A DNA stretch of 64,000 nt, taken from Pseudomonas agarici. GTDB taxonomy: Bacteria > Pseudomonadota > Gammaproteobacteria > Pseudomonadales > Pseudomonadaceae. The stretch spans positions 42,544 through 106,543 of the forward strand of contig NZ_FOAR01000021.1 of NCBI RefSeq assembly GCF_900109755.1, read 5' to 3'. The notes beneath the pieces are model-generated. The model saw only the letters and a list, made by a program, of their open reading frames with translations, did no database searches and was not told the origin of the DNA. The position numbers were made by a program, and so were the translations under genes. This document shows positions 32,215-41,414 of the stretch, one piece after another; within the stretch, counting starts at the first letter, position 1, and the number at the start of each line of letters is the position of its first letter.

Positions 32215-32232
32215 ACTGTCAGAAATGACAGT
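32215..32232. promoter_or_regulatory. Operator-like palindrome ACTGTCAGAAATGACAGT
   Basis: Seven-base inverted arms (ACTGTCA/TGACAGT) surround GAAA. A near-identical copy is at 43280-43296. Each lies upstream of a small minus-strand gene, so both may be bound by one regulator. Confidence 0.4.
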
Positions 32233-32266
32233 CGCGACCGGCGGTAGCGGTCTGCAAAGCCAGTCC

Positions 32267-33313
32267 TTACAGAAACCCGGTCATGACCTCGCGGATATCC
32301 GCCGCCAGCTCCCGCACCCGCGTCTCTTCGGTATCCCATGAGCACATGAAGCGCGCGCCGCCCTTGCCGATGAAGGTGTAGAAGCGCCAGCCCCTGGCGG
32401 TCAGCGCGGCGATGGCCGGTTCCGACAGTTGCAGGAACACGCCGTTGGCCTCGACCGGGAACATCAGTTCCACGCCGGGAATATCCTTGACCAGGCTGCT
32501 GAGCAACTGTGCACAGTGGTTGGCGTGCCGGGCATGCTTGAGCCAGGCGTGGTTTTCCAGGAGACCGACCCAGGGCGCGGAGAGAAAGCGCATCTTTGAA
32601 GCCAACTGTCCGGCCTGCTTGCAGCGGTAGTCGAAGTCCACCGCCAGGTCGTGGTTGAAGAACAGGATCGCTTCGCCTACCGCCATGCCGTTTTTCGTCC
32701 CGCCGAAGCACAACACGTCGACCCCGGCCTTCCAGGTCAGGTCCGCCGGCGAACAGTCGAGGAAGGCGCAGGCGTTGGAGAAGCGCGCGCCGTCCATGTG
32801 CAGGTTCAGGTTCAGCTCCTTGCAGGTGGCACTGATAGCGCGGATTTCCTCCGGGGTGTAGACGCTGCCGACTTCGGTGGCCTGGGTCAGAGTCACCACC
32901 CGTGGCTTGGGGTAGTGGATGTCCTGGCGCTTGAGGGCAATTTCGCGGATCGAGTCCGGCGTCAGTTTGCCGTTTTCCGTGCGGGCGGTGAGCAACTTGG
33001 AGCCGTTGGAGAAAAACTCCGGCGCGCCGCATTCGTCGGTCTCGACGTGGGCGGTTTCCGAGCAGATCACACTGTGGTAGCTCTGGCACAGGGACGACAG
33101 GGCCAGGGAGTTGGCGGCGGTGCCGTTGAAGGCGAAGAATACCTCGCTGTCGGTTTCGAACAGTCTGCGAAAGCCATCGGCGGCGCGCTGGGTCCACTCA
33201 TCGTCGCCGTAGGCGCGCTGGTGGCCGTGGTTGGCCTGCTCCATGGCGGCCCAGGCTTCAGGGCAGATACCGGAATAGTTGTCACTGGCGAATTGTTGGC
33301 TCTTGTCGGTCAT
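32267..33313 (-). CDS. ltaA: Low-specificity L-threonine aldolase
   Basis: 348 residues, PLP fold type I, beta-eliminating lyase family. The PLP lysine is K207 in DVLCFGGTKNGMAVGEA; the N-terminal SDNYSGICPEAW and LHMDGARFSNACAF blocks are typical. It cleaves threonine or allo-threonine to glycine and acetaldehyde, feeding the same glycine pool as the sox genes. The start at 33313 has AAGGA upstream; the longer frame lacks similarity. Divergent from glyA. Confidence 0.93.
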   Translation of the reverse strand: MTDKSQQFASDNYSGICPEAWAAMEQANHGHQRAYGDDEWTQRAADGFRRLFETDSEVFFAFNGTAANSLALSSLCQSYHSVICSETAHVETDECGAPEFFSNGSKLLTARTENGKLTPDSIREIALKRQDIHYPKPRVVTLTQATEVGSVYTPEEIRAISATCKELNLNLHMDGARFSNACAFLDCSPADLTWKAGVDVLCFGGTKNGMAVGEAILFFNHDLAVDFDYRCKQAGQLASKMRFLSAPWVGLLENHAWLKHARHANHCAQLLSSLVKDIPGVELMFPVEANGVFLQLSEPAIAALTARGWRFYTFIGKGGARFMCSWDTEETRVRELAADIREVMTGFL

Positions 33314-33610
33314 GGCCCGGTCCTTGTGATCATTTATGCTGTGCACTGTAACCAGAAATGACCTCACCGCACAGGCGCAGTTTGCGTAGGAAAACTCGCT
33401 ATTCAACGAGCACCGCCCGCCACAGGCTTGCGTCATCTTTCGCCTCGATTATCTCTTTGCGCCAGGCTATGTCGTAAACGCACCTTTGCAAGGCGTGCGT
33501 AGGCATTTGAGCTGTCTGCGCCGGTCATACCATCAGCGGCAAAGGGCACTGCCGCATGGCAACGGCCTCACCGAGACGAATGGCGTGCCACCGCCGCTGG
33601 GAGAGACGCG
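33314..33610. promoter_or_regulatory. Divergent ltaA-glyA intergenic region
   Basis: 297 bases. The strong RBS GGGAGAGACGCG precedes glyA. No glycine riboswitch core or clear regulator palindrome was identified. Promoters for both genes must lie here. Confidence 0.4.
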
Positions 33611-34864
33611 ATGTTCAGCAAGCAAGACCAGATCCAGGGTTATGACGATGCACTGATGGCGGCCATGAATGCCGAGGAGCAGCGTCAGGAAGATCACATC
33701 GAGCTGATCGCGTCGGAGAACTACACCAGTAAGCGCGTGATGCAGGCCCAGGGCAGCGGCCTGACCAACAAGTACGCCGAAGGTTATCCGGGTAAGCGCT
33801 ACTACGGTGGCTGCGAACACGTAGACAAGGTCGAGGCCCTGGCCATCGAGCGCGCCAAGCAACTGTTCGGCGCCGATTACGTCAACGTCCAGCCGCACTC
33901 CGGCTCCTCGGCCAACAGCGCGGTGTACCTGGCGCTGTTGCAGGCCGGCGACACCCTCTTGGGTATGAGCCTGGCCCACGGCGGTCACCTGACCCACGGT
34001 GCCAAGGTGTCGTCCTCGGGCAAACTGTATAACGCCGTTCAATATGGGATCGACACCGATACCGGCCTGATCGATTACGATGAAGTCGAGCGCCTGGCCG
34101 TCGAGCACAAGCCGAAGATGATCGTCGCCGGTTTCTCGGCCTATTCGAAAACCCTCGACTTCCCGCGCTTTCGTCAGATCGCCGACAAGGTCGGTGCGCT
34201 GCTGTTCGTCGACATGGCCCACGTCGCCGGTCTGGTCGCCGCCGGCCTGTATCCCAATCCGCTGCCCTACGCCGATGTGGTCACCACCACCACCCACAAG
34301 ACCCTGCGCGGTCCCCGTGGCGGCCTGATCCTGGCCAAGGCCAATGAGCAGATCGAGAAGAAACTCAACGCGGCGGTGTTCCCCGGTGCCCAGGGCGGCC
34401 CGCTGATGCATGTGATCGCCGCCAAGGCCGTGAGCTTCAAGGAGGCGCTGGAGCCGGGCTTCAAGGTCTATCAGCAACAAGTCATCGACAACGCCCAGGC
34501 GATGGCGAGTGTCTTTATCAAGCGTGGCTACGATGTCGTGTCCGGCGGCACCGACAACCACCTGTTCCTGGTCAGCCTGATCCGTCAGGGCCTGACCGGC
34601 AAAGAGGCCGATGCCGCCCTGGGTCGTGCGCATATCACCGTGAACAAGAACGCGGTGCCGAACGACCCGCAATCGCCGTTTGTCACTTCCGGCCTGCGCA
34701 TCGGCACCCCGGCCGTTACCAGCCGAGGTTTCAAGGTGAGCCAATGCGTGGAACTGGCCGGCTGGATCTGCGACATCCTCGACAACCTCGGCGATGCCGA
34801 TGTCGAGGCGAACGTCGCCAAGCAGGTGACAGCGCTGTGCGCGGACTTCCCGGTTTATCGCTGA
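33611..34864 (+). CDS. glyA: Serine hydroxymethyltransferase
   Basis: 417 residues, full length. The PLP lysine is K230 in TTTTHKTLRGPRGG. Typical blocks: DHIELIASENYTS, YAEGYPGKRYYGG, NVQPHSGSSAN, VDMAHVAGLVAAG. It interconverts glycine plus methylene-THF with serine, linking sarcosine-derived C1 units to central metabolism. This is the sox-linked paralogue; Pseudomonas usually has another glyA elsewhere. It is 23 bases from soxB, so one operon. Confidence 0.95.
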   Translation: MFSKQDQIQGYDDALMAAMNAEEQRQEDHIELIASENYTSKRVMQAQGSGLTNKYAEGYPGKRYYGGCEHVDKVEALAIERAKQLFGADYVNVQPHSGSSANSAVYLALLQAGDTLLGMSLAHGGHLTHGAKVSSSGKLYNAVQYGIDTDTGLIDYDEVERLAVEHKPKMIVAGFSAYSKTLDFPRFRQIADKVGALLFVDMAHVAGLVAAGLYPNPLPYADVVTTTTHKTLRGPRGGLILAKANEQIEKKLNAAVFPGAQGGPLMHVIAAKAVSFKEALEPGFKVYQQQVIDNAQAMASVFIKRGYDVVSGGTDNHLFLVSLIRQGLTGKEADAALGRAHITVNKNAVPNDPQSPFVTSGLRIGTPAVTSRGFKVSQCVELAGWICDILDNLGDADVEANVAKQVTALCADFPVYR

Positions 34865-34887
34865 GAGCGGTTTTGGAGTAAATGACC

Positions 34888-36138
34888 ATGCAACGCTATT
34901 CGGGCTTCGGCCTCTTCAAGCACTCTCTGAGCCATCACGAAAACTGGCAGAAAATGTGGCGCACGCCGACCCCGAAAAAGGTCTATGACGTGGTCATCGT
35001 CGGCGGCGGCGGGCATGGCCTGGCAACCGCTTACTACCTGGCCAAGGAGCACGGCATCAGCAACGTCGCGGTGGTCGAGAAGGGCTGGCTGGGCGGCGGC
35101 AACACCGCCCGCAACACCACCATCGTGCGTTCCAACTACCTGTGGGACGAGTCGGCACACCTGTACGAACACGCGATGAAACTGTGGGAAGGCCTGTCCC
35201 AAGACCTCAACTATAACGTCATGTTCTCCCAGCGTGGCGTCTACAACCTCTGTCACACCCTGCAGGATATCCGTGATTCCGAGCGGCGGGTCAGCGCCAA
35301 CCGTCTGAATGGCGTCGACGGTGAACTGCTCGACGCCAGGCAGGTAGCGGACGAGATTCCGTACCTGGACTGCTCGAAGAACACCCGCTACCCGGTCATG
35401 GGCGCCACCGTCCAGCGTCGCGGCGGCGTCGCTCGTCACGATGCCGTGGCCTGGGGCTTCGCCCGCGCGGCCGACGCCCTGGGGGTGGACCTGATCCAAC
35501 AGACCGAAGTGATTGGTTTTCGCAAAGAAAACGGCGTGTGCATCGGCGTAGAAACCAACAAGGGCTTTATCGGCGCCAAGCGCGTCGGCGTGGTCACCGC
35601 CGGGAACTCCGGGCATATGGCCAAGCTCGCCGGTTTCCGTCTGCCAATCGAATCCCACCCCCTGCAAGCGCTGGTGTCCGAACCGATCAAGCCGATCATC
35701 GACAGCGTGATCATGTCCAACGCTGTACACGGCTACATCAGCCAATCGGATAAGGGCGACCTGGTGATCGGTGCCGGCATCGATGGCTATAACGGTTACG
35801 GCCAGCGTGGCTCGTACCCGGTGATCGAGCATACGATCCAGGCCATCGTCGAGATGTTCCCGGTGTTGTCCCGCGTGCGCATGAACCGCCAGTGGGGCGG
35901 CATCGTCGACACCACGCCGGATGCGTGCCCGATCATCTCGAAAACCCCGGTCCCGAACATGTTCTTCAACTGCGGTTGGGGTACGGGTGGCTTCAAGGCA
36001 ACACCGGGCTCGGGCAACGTGTTTGCCGCGAGCCTGGCCAAAGGTGAAATGCACCCTCTGGCCGCACCTTTCTCCATCGACCGTTTCCACAACGGTGCGT
36101 TGATCGATGAACATGGCGCAGCCGCGGTCGCCCACTAA
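34888..36138 (+). CDS. soxB: Heterotetrameric sarcosine oxidase, beta subunit
   Basis: 416 residues. An FAD-binding DAO fold begins VYDVVIVGGGGHGLATAYYLA, with GWLGGGNTARNTTIVRSNY around the covalent FMN/FAD site and the C-terminal GWGTGGFKATPGSG motif. With SoxA, SoxD and SoxG it oxidises sarcosine to glycine. ATG 34888 rather than 34882 is chosen because GGAG is 9 bases upstream of it. Confidence 0.95.
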   Translation: MQRYSGFGLFKHSLSHHENWQKMWRTPTPKKVYDVVIVGGGGHGLATAYYLAKEHGISNVAVVEKGWLGGGNTARNTTIVRSNYLWDESAHLYEHAMKLWEGLSQDLNYNVMFSQRGVYNLCHTLQDIRDSERRVSANRLNGVDGELLDARQVADEIPYLDCSKNTRYPVMGATVQRRGGVARHDAVAWGFARAADALGVDLIQQTEVIGFRKENGVCIGVETNKGFIGAKRVGVVTAGNSGHMAKLAGFRLPIESHPLQALVSEPIKPIIDSVIMSNAVHGYISQSDKGDLVIGAGIDGYNGYGQRGSYPVIEHTIQAIVEMFPVLSRVRMNRQWGGIVDTTPDACPIISKTPVPNMFFNCGWGTGGFKATPGSGNVFAASLAKGEMHPLAAPFSIDRFHNGALIDEHGAAAVAH

Positions 36139-36147
36139 TAAAGACCT

Positions 36148-36278
36148 TATGAAAACGACTGCGCTCGGCAATACGGCGTTAAAAACAGGCTCGAAACGCT
36201 CACTTAGTAAACTAAGCTCCGTTTTTTCACCTGTTTTTTCCTTGTCTTGCCTTCGCTCGCTACGTTTTCAAGAGGCTT
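36148..36278. repeat. Long imperfect hairpin between soxB and soxD
   Basis: The arms 36148-36209 and 36214-36278 pair imperfectly. They include GAAAACG with CGTTTTC, AAAACAGG with CCTGTTTT, and ACTTAGT with ACTAAG at the tip. It occupies most of the 156-base gap inside the sox operon. It looks like a Pseudomonas intergenic repeat; function may be mRNA processing. Confidence 0.55.
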
Positions 36279-36294
36279 GAGAGGAGAAATCCCT

Positions 36295-36624
36295 ATGTTG
36301 CATATCTTCTGTCCTCATTGCGGCGAGCTGCGCTCCGAAGAGGAGTTTCACGCCTCCGGACAGGCGCACATCCCGCGTCCCCTGGAGCCCGGCGTCTGCA
36401 GCGACGAGCAGTGGGGCGACTACCTGTTCTTTCGCGACAACCCGCGCGGACTGCACCACGAGCTCTGGGATCACGTCGCCGGCTGCCGCCAATATTTCAA
36501 CGTGACCCGTGACACCGTCACCTACGAAATCCTGGAAACCTACCGGATCGGCGAGAAGCCCCAGTTCACCGCCGGAGCAGACCGTTCGAAAGCGCCGGGC
36601 GCCGTTGTGGGAGAGAAGGTATGA
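36295..36624 (+). CDS. soxD: Sarcosine oxidase, delta subunit
   Basis: 109 residues. The small zinc-binding fold has cysteines in IFCPHCGELR and GCRQYFN (His/Cys ligands), as in known SoxD. The RBS GAGGAG is strong. The stop overlaps the soxA start (ATGA). Confidence 0.93.
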   Translation: MLHIFCPHCGELRSEEEFHASGQAHIPRPLEPGVCSDEQWGDYLFFRDNPRGLHHELWDHVAGCRQYFNVTRDTVTYEILETYRIGEKPQFTAGADRSKAPGAVVGEKV

Positions 36625-39600
36625 GCCAGGTCAATCGCCTGTCCAACGGTGGTCGGATCGACCGCAACAAAGTCTTGAGCTTCACCTTCAATGGCCAGAC
36701 CTACAAGGGCTTCGAAGGTGACACCCTGGCTGCCGCGTTGTTGGCCAACGGCGTGGATATCATCGGGCGCAGCTTCAAGTATTCGCGGCCACGGGGCATT
36801 GTTGCCGCCGGTAGCGAAGAACCGAATGCGGTGTTGCAGATCGGCGCCACCGAAGCGACCCAGATCCCCAACGTCCGCGCTACCCAGCAGGCCCTCTATC
36901 AGGGCCTGGTCGCCACTAGCACCAACGGCTGGCCGAGCGTCAACAACGATGTGATGGGGATTCTCGGTAAGGTGGGCGGCAAGCTGATGCCGCCGGGCTT
37001 CTACTACAAGACCTTCATGTATCCGCAGTCGTTCTGGATGACTTATGAGAAGTACATTCGCAAGGCTGCCGGCCTGGGCCGTTCGCCGACCGAGAACGAT
37101 CCCGATACCTACGATTACATGAATCGGCATTGTGACGTACTGATCGTCGGCGCCGGTCCTGCCGGTTTGGCTGCCGCACTGGCTGCGGCTCGCAGCGGTG
37201 CGCGGGTGATCCTCGCCGATGAGCAGGAAGAATTCGGCGGCAGTCTGCTCGATTCGCGCGAAAGCCTCGACGGCAAACCCGCGACCGAGTGGGTCGCCAG
37301 TGTGATCGCCGAGTTGAAGGCGCTGCCGGATGTCCTGCTACTGTCACGGGCCACCGTCAACGGCTACCACGACCATAACTTCCTGACCATCCACGAGCGT
37401 CTCACCGATCACCTCGGCGACCGCGCACCGATCGGGCAGGTGCGTCAGCGTATTCATCGGGTCCGCGCCAAGCGGGTGGTCCTGGCGACCGGCGCCCATG
37501 AGCGCCCGCTGGTCTATGGCAACAACGATGTGCCGGGCAATATGCTCGCCGGTGCCGTTTCGACCTACGTGCGGCGTTACGGCGTGGCACCTGGCAGGAA
37601 ACTGGTGCTGTCGACCAACAACGATCACGCCTACCGCGTGGCCTTGGACTGGCTCGACGCCAGCCTGCAAGTGGTTGCGATTGCCGACGCCCGCAGCAAC
37701 CCGCGTGGTGCGCTGGTGGAAGAGGCACGGGCCAAGGGCATTCGCATTCTCACCGCCAGCGCCGTGATCGAAGCCCGTGGCAGCAAGCACGTGACTGCGG
37801 CGCGGATCGCCGCCATCGACGTCCAGGCCCATAAAGTCACCAGCCCCGGGGAATGGTTGGACTGCGACCTGGTGGCCAGCTCCGGCGGCTACAGCCCGGT
37901 GGTACACCTGGCCTCGCACCTGGGTGGCAAGCCGATCTGGCGTGAAGACATTCTCGGTTTCGTCCCTGGAGAAGCGCCGCAGAAACGCGTGTGCGTCGGT
38001 GGCATCAACGGTGTCTATGGCCTCGCCGATGCCCTGGCCGACGGTTTTGAGGGCGGTGCGCGCGCCGCCAGCGAAGCCGGTTTCAAGGCCGTCGAAGGGG
38101 TGCTGCCCAAGGCTCTGGCGCGCCTGGAAGAGCCGACCCTGGCGTTGTTTCAGGTACCCCACGAAAAAGCCACCGCACGGGCACCGAAGCAATTTGTCGA
38201 CCTGCAGAATGATGTCACCGCCGCCGCCATCGAACTGGCGACCCGCGAAGGCTTCGAATCGGTCGAACACGTCAAGCGCTACACTGCGCTGGGCTTCGGT
38301 ACCGACCAAGGCAAGCTGGGCAACGTCAACGGTCTGGCCATTGCCGCCCGTTCGCTGAACGTGACCATCGCGCAGATGGGCACCACCATGTTCCGTCCGA
38401 ACTACACGCCAGTGACTTTCGGCGCGGTCGCCGGGCGCCACTGCGGGCATCTCTTCGAGCCGGTGCGCTACACTGCCTTGCAGGCTTGGCATGTGAAACA
38501 GGGCGCCGAATTCGAAGACGTCGGCCAGTGGAAACGGCCGTGGTACTTCCCGCGCAACGGCGAGGACCTGCACGCGGCGGTCAAGCGTGAATGCCAGGCC
38601 GTGCGCGATAGCGTCGGCCTGCTCGACGCCTCGACCCTGGGCAAGATCGATATCCAAGGCCCGGATGCCCGTGAATTCCTCAACCGCGTGTACACCAACG
38701 CCTGGACCAAGCTTGAGGTGGGCAAGGCCCGCTACGGCCTGATGTGCAAGGAAGACGGCATGGTCTTCGACGATGGTGTCACCGCCTGTCTGGCCGACAA
38801 TCACTTTCTGATGACCACCACCACCGGCGGTGCCGCGCGCGTACTGCAATGGCTGGAGCTCTATCACCAGACCGAATGGCCGGACATGCAGGTGTACTTC
38901 ACCTCCGTGACCGATCACTGGGCGACCCTGACGTTGTCCGGCCCGAACAGCCGCAAGCTGCTCAGCGAAGTTACCGACATCGACCTGGACAAGGATGCGT
39001 TCCCGTTCATGACCTGGAAAGAAGGCCGGGTGGGCGGCGTGCCGGCGCGGGTGTTTCGGATTTCCTTTACCGGCGAGTTGTCCTACGAGGTCAACATCCA
39101 GGCCGACTACGCCATGGGCGTGCTGGAAAAAATCGCCGAGGCGGGCAAACAGTACAACCTGACTCCGTATGGCACCGAGACCATGCACGTGCTGCGGGCC
39201 GAGAAGGGCTTCATCATCGTCGGTCAGGACACGGATGGCTCGATGACCCCGGACGATCTGAACATGGGCTGGTGTGTGGGGCGTACCAAGCCGTTCTCCT
39301 GGATCGGCTGGCGCGGAATGAATCGCGAAGACTGCGTGCGCGACGAGCGCAAGCAGTTGGTCGGGCTCAAGCCGGTCGATCCGACCCAGTGGCTGCCGGA
39401 AGGCGCGCAGTTGGTGTTCGATGCGAAGCAATCGATCCCAATGAAGATGGTCGGTCACGTGACCTCCAGCTATGCCCACAACTCCCTCGGTTATTCGTTT
39501 GCCCTGGGCGTGGTCAAGGGCGGGCTCAAGCGCATTGGCGAGCGGGTGTTCGCACCGCTGGCCGATGGCAGCGTGATCGAGGCGCAAATCGTTTCTTCGG

Positions 39601-39638
39601 TGTTCTTCGATCCAAAGGGCGATCGCCAGAACATTTAA
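36621..39638 (+). CDS. soxA: Sarcosine oxidase, alpha subunit
   Basis: 1005 residues, full length. The N-terminal 2Fe-2S-ferredoxin-like region (FTFNGQTYKGFEGDTLAAAL) lacks iron-cluster cysteines. A NAD-binding Rossmann domain has LIVGAGPAGLAAALAAARSG. The C-terminal half is a GcvT/aminomethyltransferase domain binding THF (LMCKEDGMVFDDGV, GELSYEVNI, SMTPDDLNMGW). It transfers the sarcosine methyl to THF. Third gene of glyA-soxBDAG. Confidence 0.95.
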   Translation: MSQVNRLSNGGRIDRNKVLSFTFNGQTYKGFEGDTLAAALLANGVDIIGRSFKYSRPRGIVAAGSEEPNAVLQIGATEATQIPNVRATQQALYQGLVATSTNGWPSVNNDVMGILGKVGGKLMPPGFYYKTFMYPQSFWMTYEKYIRKAAGLGRSPTENDPDTYDYMNRHCDVLIVGAGPAGLAAALAAARSGARVILADEQEEFGGSLLDSRESLDGKPATEWVASVIAELKALPDVLLLSRATVNGYHDHNFLTIHERLTDHLGDRAPIGQVRQRIHRVRAKRVVLATGAHERPLVYGNNDVPGNMLAGAVSTYVRRYGVAPGRKLVLSTNNDHAYRVALDWLDASLQVVAIADARSNPRGALVEEARAKGIRILTASAVIEARGSKHVTAARIAAIDVQAHKVTSPGEWLDCDLVASSGGYSPVVHLASHLGGKPIWREDILGFVPGEAPQKRVCVGGINGVYGLADALADGFEGGARAASEAGFKAVEGVLPKALARLEEPTLALFQVPHEKATARAPKQFVDLQNDVTAAAIELATREGFESVEHVKRYTALGFGTDQGKLGNVNGLAIAARSLNVTIAQMGTTMFRPNYTPVTFGAVAGRHCGHLFEPVRYTALQAWHVKQGAEFEDVGQWKRPWYFPRNGEDLHAAVKRECQAVRDSVGLLDASTLGKIDIQGPDAREFLNRVYTNAWTKLEVGKARYGLMCKEDGMVFDDGVTACLADNHFLMTTTTGGAARVLQWLELYHQTEWPDMQVYFTSVTDHWATLTLSGPNSRKLLSEVTDIDLDKDAFPFMTWKEGRVGGVPARVFRISFTGELSYEVNIQADYAMGVLEKIAEAGKQYNLTPYGTETMHVLRAEKGFIIVGQDTDGSMTPDDLNMGWCVGRTKPFSWIGWRGMNREDCVRDERKQLVGLKPVDPTQWLPEGAQLVFDAKQSIPMKMVGHVTSSYAHNSLGYSFALGVVKGGLKRIGERVFAPLADGSVIEAQIVSSVFFDPKGDRQNI

Positions 39639-39696
39639 GTAGAGGGTTCCCGCGCAGAACAGCGGAACGCTCAACAGCATTCAGCAAAGGTGTTTT

Positions 39697-40329
39697 ATGA
39701 CCACAGCCAACGTTTACCAACAACGCCCGACCTCCGGGGCCAAGGCCGAGTCGTCGTTGCACCATGCCGACCTCGCGAGCAGGGTGGGCCGGGGCCGCAA
39801 GAACGCCGGAGTGACCGTGCGGGAAAAGAAGCTGCTCGGGCACCTGACCCTTCGTGGCGATGGCCGCGACCCGGCGCTGGCCGCCGGTGTACACAAGGCC
39901 CTCGGCCTGGAACTGCCGGTGGCGCTGACCGTAGTCGCCAAGGGTGACACCAGCCTGCAATGGCTTGGCCCCGATGAGTGGCTGCTAATCGTCCCCAGCG
40001 GCGAGGAGTTTGCCGCCGAGCAGGCACTGCGCGAAGCGCTGGGCGACTTGCATGTCGCCATCGTCAATGTCAGCGGCGGCCAGCAACTGCTGGAACTGAG
40101 CGGCCCGAACGTGCGCGAGGTGCTGATGAAGTCCACCAGCTATGACGTACACCCCAACAACTTCCCCGTGGGCAAGGCGGTGGGCACCGTGTTCGCCAAG
40201 TCGCAACTGATGATCCGCCATACCGGCGAGGAGACTTGGGAACTGGTGATCCGGCGCAGCTTCTCGGACTACTGGTGGCTGTGGTTGCAGGACGCCTCGG
40301 CTGAATACGGTCTCAGCGTCCAGGCCTGA
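39697..40329 (+). CDS. soxG: Sarcosine oxidase, gamma subunit
   Basis: 210 residues, GcvT-like N-terminal half fold. Typical segments are QWLGPDEWLLIVP and VSGGQQLLELSGPNVREVL. RBS AAAGGTG. It completes the heterotetramer. A REP-like palindrome follows 20 bases after the stop. Confidence 0.93.
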   Translation: MTTANVYQQRPTSGAKAESSLHHADLASRVGRGRKNAGVTVREKKLLGHLTLRGDGRDPALAAGVHKALGLELPVALTVVAKGDTSLQWLGPDEWLLIVPSGEEFAAEQALREALGDLHVAIVNVSGGQQLLELSGPNVREVLMKSTSYDVHPNNFPVGKAVGTVFAKSQLMIRHTGEETWELVIRRSFSDYWWLWLQDASAEYGLSVQA

Positions 40330-40349
40330 TATGAGCGGGCAGGCACTGG

Positions 40350-40376
40350 GTGGCGAGGGGCAAACCCCCTCGCTAC
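40350..40376. repeat. REP-like palindrome after soxG
   Basis: GTGGCGAGGGG pairs with CCCCCTCGCTAC around CAAA. It may terminate or stabilise the sox mRNA before purU. Confidence 0.6.
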
Positions 40377-40431
40377 AGGTGCTGCATCGCTCGGGTATTC
40401 ACCAACTGGCGTCACGCACAGGAGTCAAGCA

Positions 40432-41289
40432 ATGAGCCGCGCACCCGATACATGGATTTTGACCGCTGACTGCCCCAGCGTGCTCGGTACGGTGGATGCG
40501 GTGACCCGCTATCTGTTCGAGCAGGGTTGCTACGTCACCGAACACCACTCGTTCGATGATCGGCTCTCTGGCCGGTTCTTCATTCGTGTGGAGTTCCGCC
40601 AGCCCGAGGCTTTCGACGAACAGGCCTTCCGTGCAGGCCTGGCCCGGCGTGGCGAGACCTTCGGTATGATCTTCGAGCTGACTGCGCCGAATCACCGACC
40701 GAAAGTGGTGATCATGGTCTCCAAGGCCGATCACTGCCTCAATGACCTGCTCTACCGCCAGCGCATCGGCCAATTGTCCATGGACGTGGTCGCCGTGGTG
40801 TCCAATCACCCGGACCTTAAGCCCCTGGCCGACTGGCACCAGATTCCCTACTACCATTTCCCCCTGGACCCCAACGACAAGCCGAGCCAGGAGCGCCAGG
40901 TTTGGCGGGTGATCGAGGAATCCGACGCCGAACTGGTGATTCTCGCCCGCTACATGCAGGTGCTGTCGCCGGAGCTGTGCCGCAAGCTCGATGGCAAGGC
41001 CATCAATATCCATCACTCGTTGCTGCCCGGCTTCAAGGGCGCCAAGCCGTATCACCAGGCCTACAACAAGGGCGTGAAATGGGTGGGTGCCACCGCGCAC
41101 TACATCAACAACGACCTGGACGAAGGCCCGATCATCGCCCAGGGCGTGGAAGTGGTGGATCACAGCCATTATCCCGAGGACCTGATTGCCAAGGGGCGAG
41201 ACATCGAAGGGCTGACGCTGGCGCGGGCGGTGGGTTATCACATTGAGCGACGCGTCTTTTTGAACGCCAATCGGACCGTCGTCCTCTGA
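40432..41289 (+). CDS. purU: Formyltetrahydrofolate deformylase
   Basis: 285 residues. An N-terminal ACT domain (about 1-85) senses C1/Met/Gly levels in the family. The C-terminal formyltransferase fold contains SNHPDLKPLADW, AELVILARYMQVLS, NIHHSLLPGFKGAKPYHQA and the catalytic Asp in DLDEGPIIAQ. It releases formate and THF from 10-formyl-THF, which removes C1 units made during methyl oxidation. RBS CAGGAG. Confidence 0.95.
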   Translation: MSRAPDTWILTADCPSVLGTVDAVTRYLFEQGCYVTEHHSFDDRLSGRFFIRVEFRQPEAFDEQAFRAGLARRGETFGMIFELTAPNHRPKVVIMVSKADHCLNDLLYRQRIGQLSMDVVAVVSNHPDLKPLADWHQIPYYHFPLDPNDKPSQERQVWRVIEESDAELVILARYMQVLSPELCRKLDGKAINIHHSLLPGFKGAKPYHQAYNKGVKWVGATAHYINNDLDEGPIIAQGVEVVDHSHYPEDLIAKGRDIEGLTLARAVGYHIERRVFLNANRTVVL

Positions 41290-41414
41290 TTATCTGGCCG
41301 TTCTCTGCGCCGGCAAGAACAACGCAATAACAAGACACAAGCACAAACCCGAGCAATCCGTGCGCTGCCCTCTGGTGACGCGCCGTTATCTAAAAACAAC
41401 AGCGAGGTGAAAGC

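Noticed and set aside
33580..33610. GGGAGAG before glyA as part of a glycine riboswitch
   Set aside because: It is at ribosome-binding distance and the conserved paired regions of a glycine aptamer are not seen upstream.
34855..36171. 438-codon minus-strand frame opposite soxB
   Set aside because: Shadow of soxB, whose FAD motif and operon position are certain.
37344..39680. 778-codon minus-strand frame opposite soxA
   Set aside because: Shadow of soxA; no domain, and codon composition mirrors the sense gene.
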